Part shown: one piece after another, positions 5,570-5,836 of the stretch
Numbering within the stretch: position 1 is the first letter of the stretch
Layout: each line of letters starts with the position of its first letter
Origin: JAAYCO01 sp964632015
GTDB lineage: Bacteria; Planctomycetota; Phycisphaerae; SM23-33
DNA: 5,836 nucleotides
Assembly: GCA_964632015.1 (NCBI GenBank)
Contig: CAZWAT010000174.1
Location: 1 to 5,836, forward strand
Direction: 5' to 3'
The notes under the pieces: model-generated
Seen by the model: the letters and a program-made list of their open reading frames with translations, nothing else
Told to the model about the DNA's origin: nothing
The model's database searches: none
Made by a program: the position numbers and the translations under genes

Positions 5570-5833
5570 GTGAGTGATGCGACCCCCCAATGGCGTTTTG
5601 ACGGGGAGGGGTTGAAGAAGCTGCCCGAAGTGAAATCAGACGAGGAGTTCCTCAAACTGGCGCATACGAGGCCAAAGGCCGAGCCTTGCCCGAAAGTCAC
5701 TGTCTATCTTCGCGGCCTGACCACGCAGCAGGAGAAGATTGTTCGCGAGGCGGTCACCAACGATCAAGGGCAGTATGCCTGCGATGGTCTTCCACACTAC
5801 GAAGTCTGGGCAAAACTCCCGTCGCCGGCGTAG
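5570..5833 (+). CDS. Doubtful small ORF or gene fragment, unknown function
   Basis: The plus-strand frame stays open through 5465-5833 and ends at TAG near the right edge. From a GTG at 5570 it would encode 87 residues. The composition looks protein-like: DGEGLKKLPEVKSDEEFLKL is charged and helical, and KVTVYLRGL (42-50) is a strand. VTNDQGQYACDGLPHYEVWAKL (62-83, region only) resembles the end of a carboxypeptidase-regulatory-like beta-sandwich repeat, where a (T/S)xxxGxYxxxxLPxGxYxV pattern is usual. No SD site was found before the GTG at 5570 or the GTG at 5630. It may be the remnant of a longer gene cut or frameshifted near the GIY-YIG gene, or a chance frame. The divergent intergenic bases 5465-5569 hold nothing else I can identify. 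Confidence 0.3.
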   Translation: MSDATPQWRFDGEGLKKLPEVKSDEEFLKLAHTRPKAEPCPKVTVYLRGLTTQQEKIVREAVTNDQGQYACDGLPHYEVWAKLPSPA

Positions 5834-5836
5834 GGG

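Noticed and set aside
5555..5576. Inverted repeat CTCAC-N12-GTGAG near the right edge as a third ArsR operator
   Set aside because: The arms are in the opposite order (CTCAC before GTGAG) and the total length differs from the two operators near arsR, so it is probably chance.
1..5836. CRISPR arrays, tRNA or rRNA genes, insertion sequences, attachment sites
   Set aside because: No regularly spaced repeats, no cloverleaf-like sequences, no transposase or integrase motifs and no terminal repeats were seen on either strand.

Overview
The window holds an arsenic-resistance operon on the minus strand, from about position 4917 down to the left edge. To its right lie a small GIY-YIG nuclease gene (minus strand) and a doubtful plus-strand coding fragment at the right edge. 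The DNA looks moderately GC-rich. A lipoprotein with a SurA-like region, a membrane-anchored thioredoxin-fold protein and clear Shine-Dalgarno (SD) sites point to a Gram-negative bacterium. No finer taxonomic assignment is supported by the sequence alone.

Operon order in the direction of transcription: (1) arsR repressor, 4876-4547; (2) a large ArsP/DUF318-type permease, 4483-2933; (3) a 77-residue thioredoxin-fold protein with CPKC, ArsE-like, 2819-2586; (4) a lipoprotein joining a SurA-like chaperone region to a C-terminal thioredoxin domain with CVPC, about 2367-1291; (5) an anchored periplasmic thioredoxin-fold protein with CWEC, ArsF-like, 1265-780; (6) a CcdA-like six-helix membrane protein, ArsG-like, 780-88; (7) the first ten codons of what is probably arsC, 30-1. 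Genes 5 and 6 overlap by one base; most others have good ribosome sites.

The arsE-arsF-arsG type set is known from aromatic (organo)arsenical resistance: ArsE and ArsF are assigned to nitro-group reduction and ArsG to export of the aminoaryl arsenical. ArsP-type permeases export trivalent organoarsenicals. Three thioredoxin folds beside a CcdA-like membrane protein also look like a thiol-electron relay from the cytoplasm to the envelope. The SurA-like/thioredoxin lipoprotein is the least expected member and the best candidate for an undescribed component.

Regulation is visible. A 26-bp inverted-repeat element (GTGAGC-N13-CTCACA) lies over the arsR promoter -10 and start region. A second copy with the same length and spacing lies between arsR and the permease gene, so ArsR probably acts at two sites. 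The roughly 305 bases between the arsR promoter and the nuclease gene hold no convincing gene.
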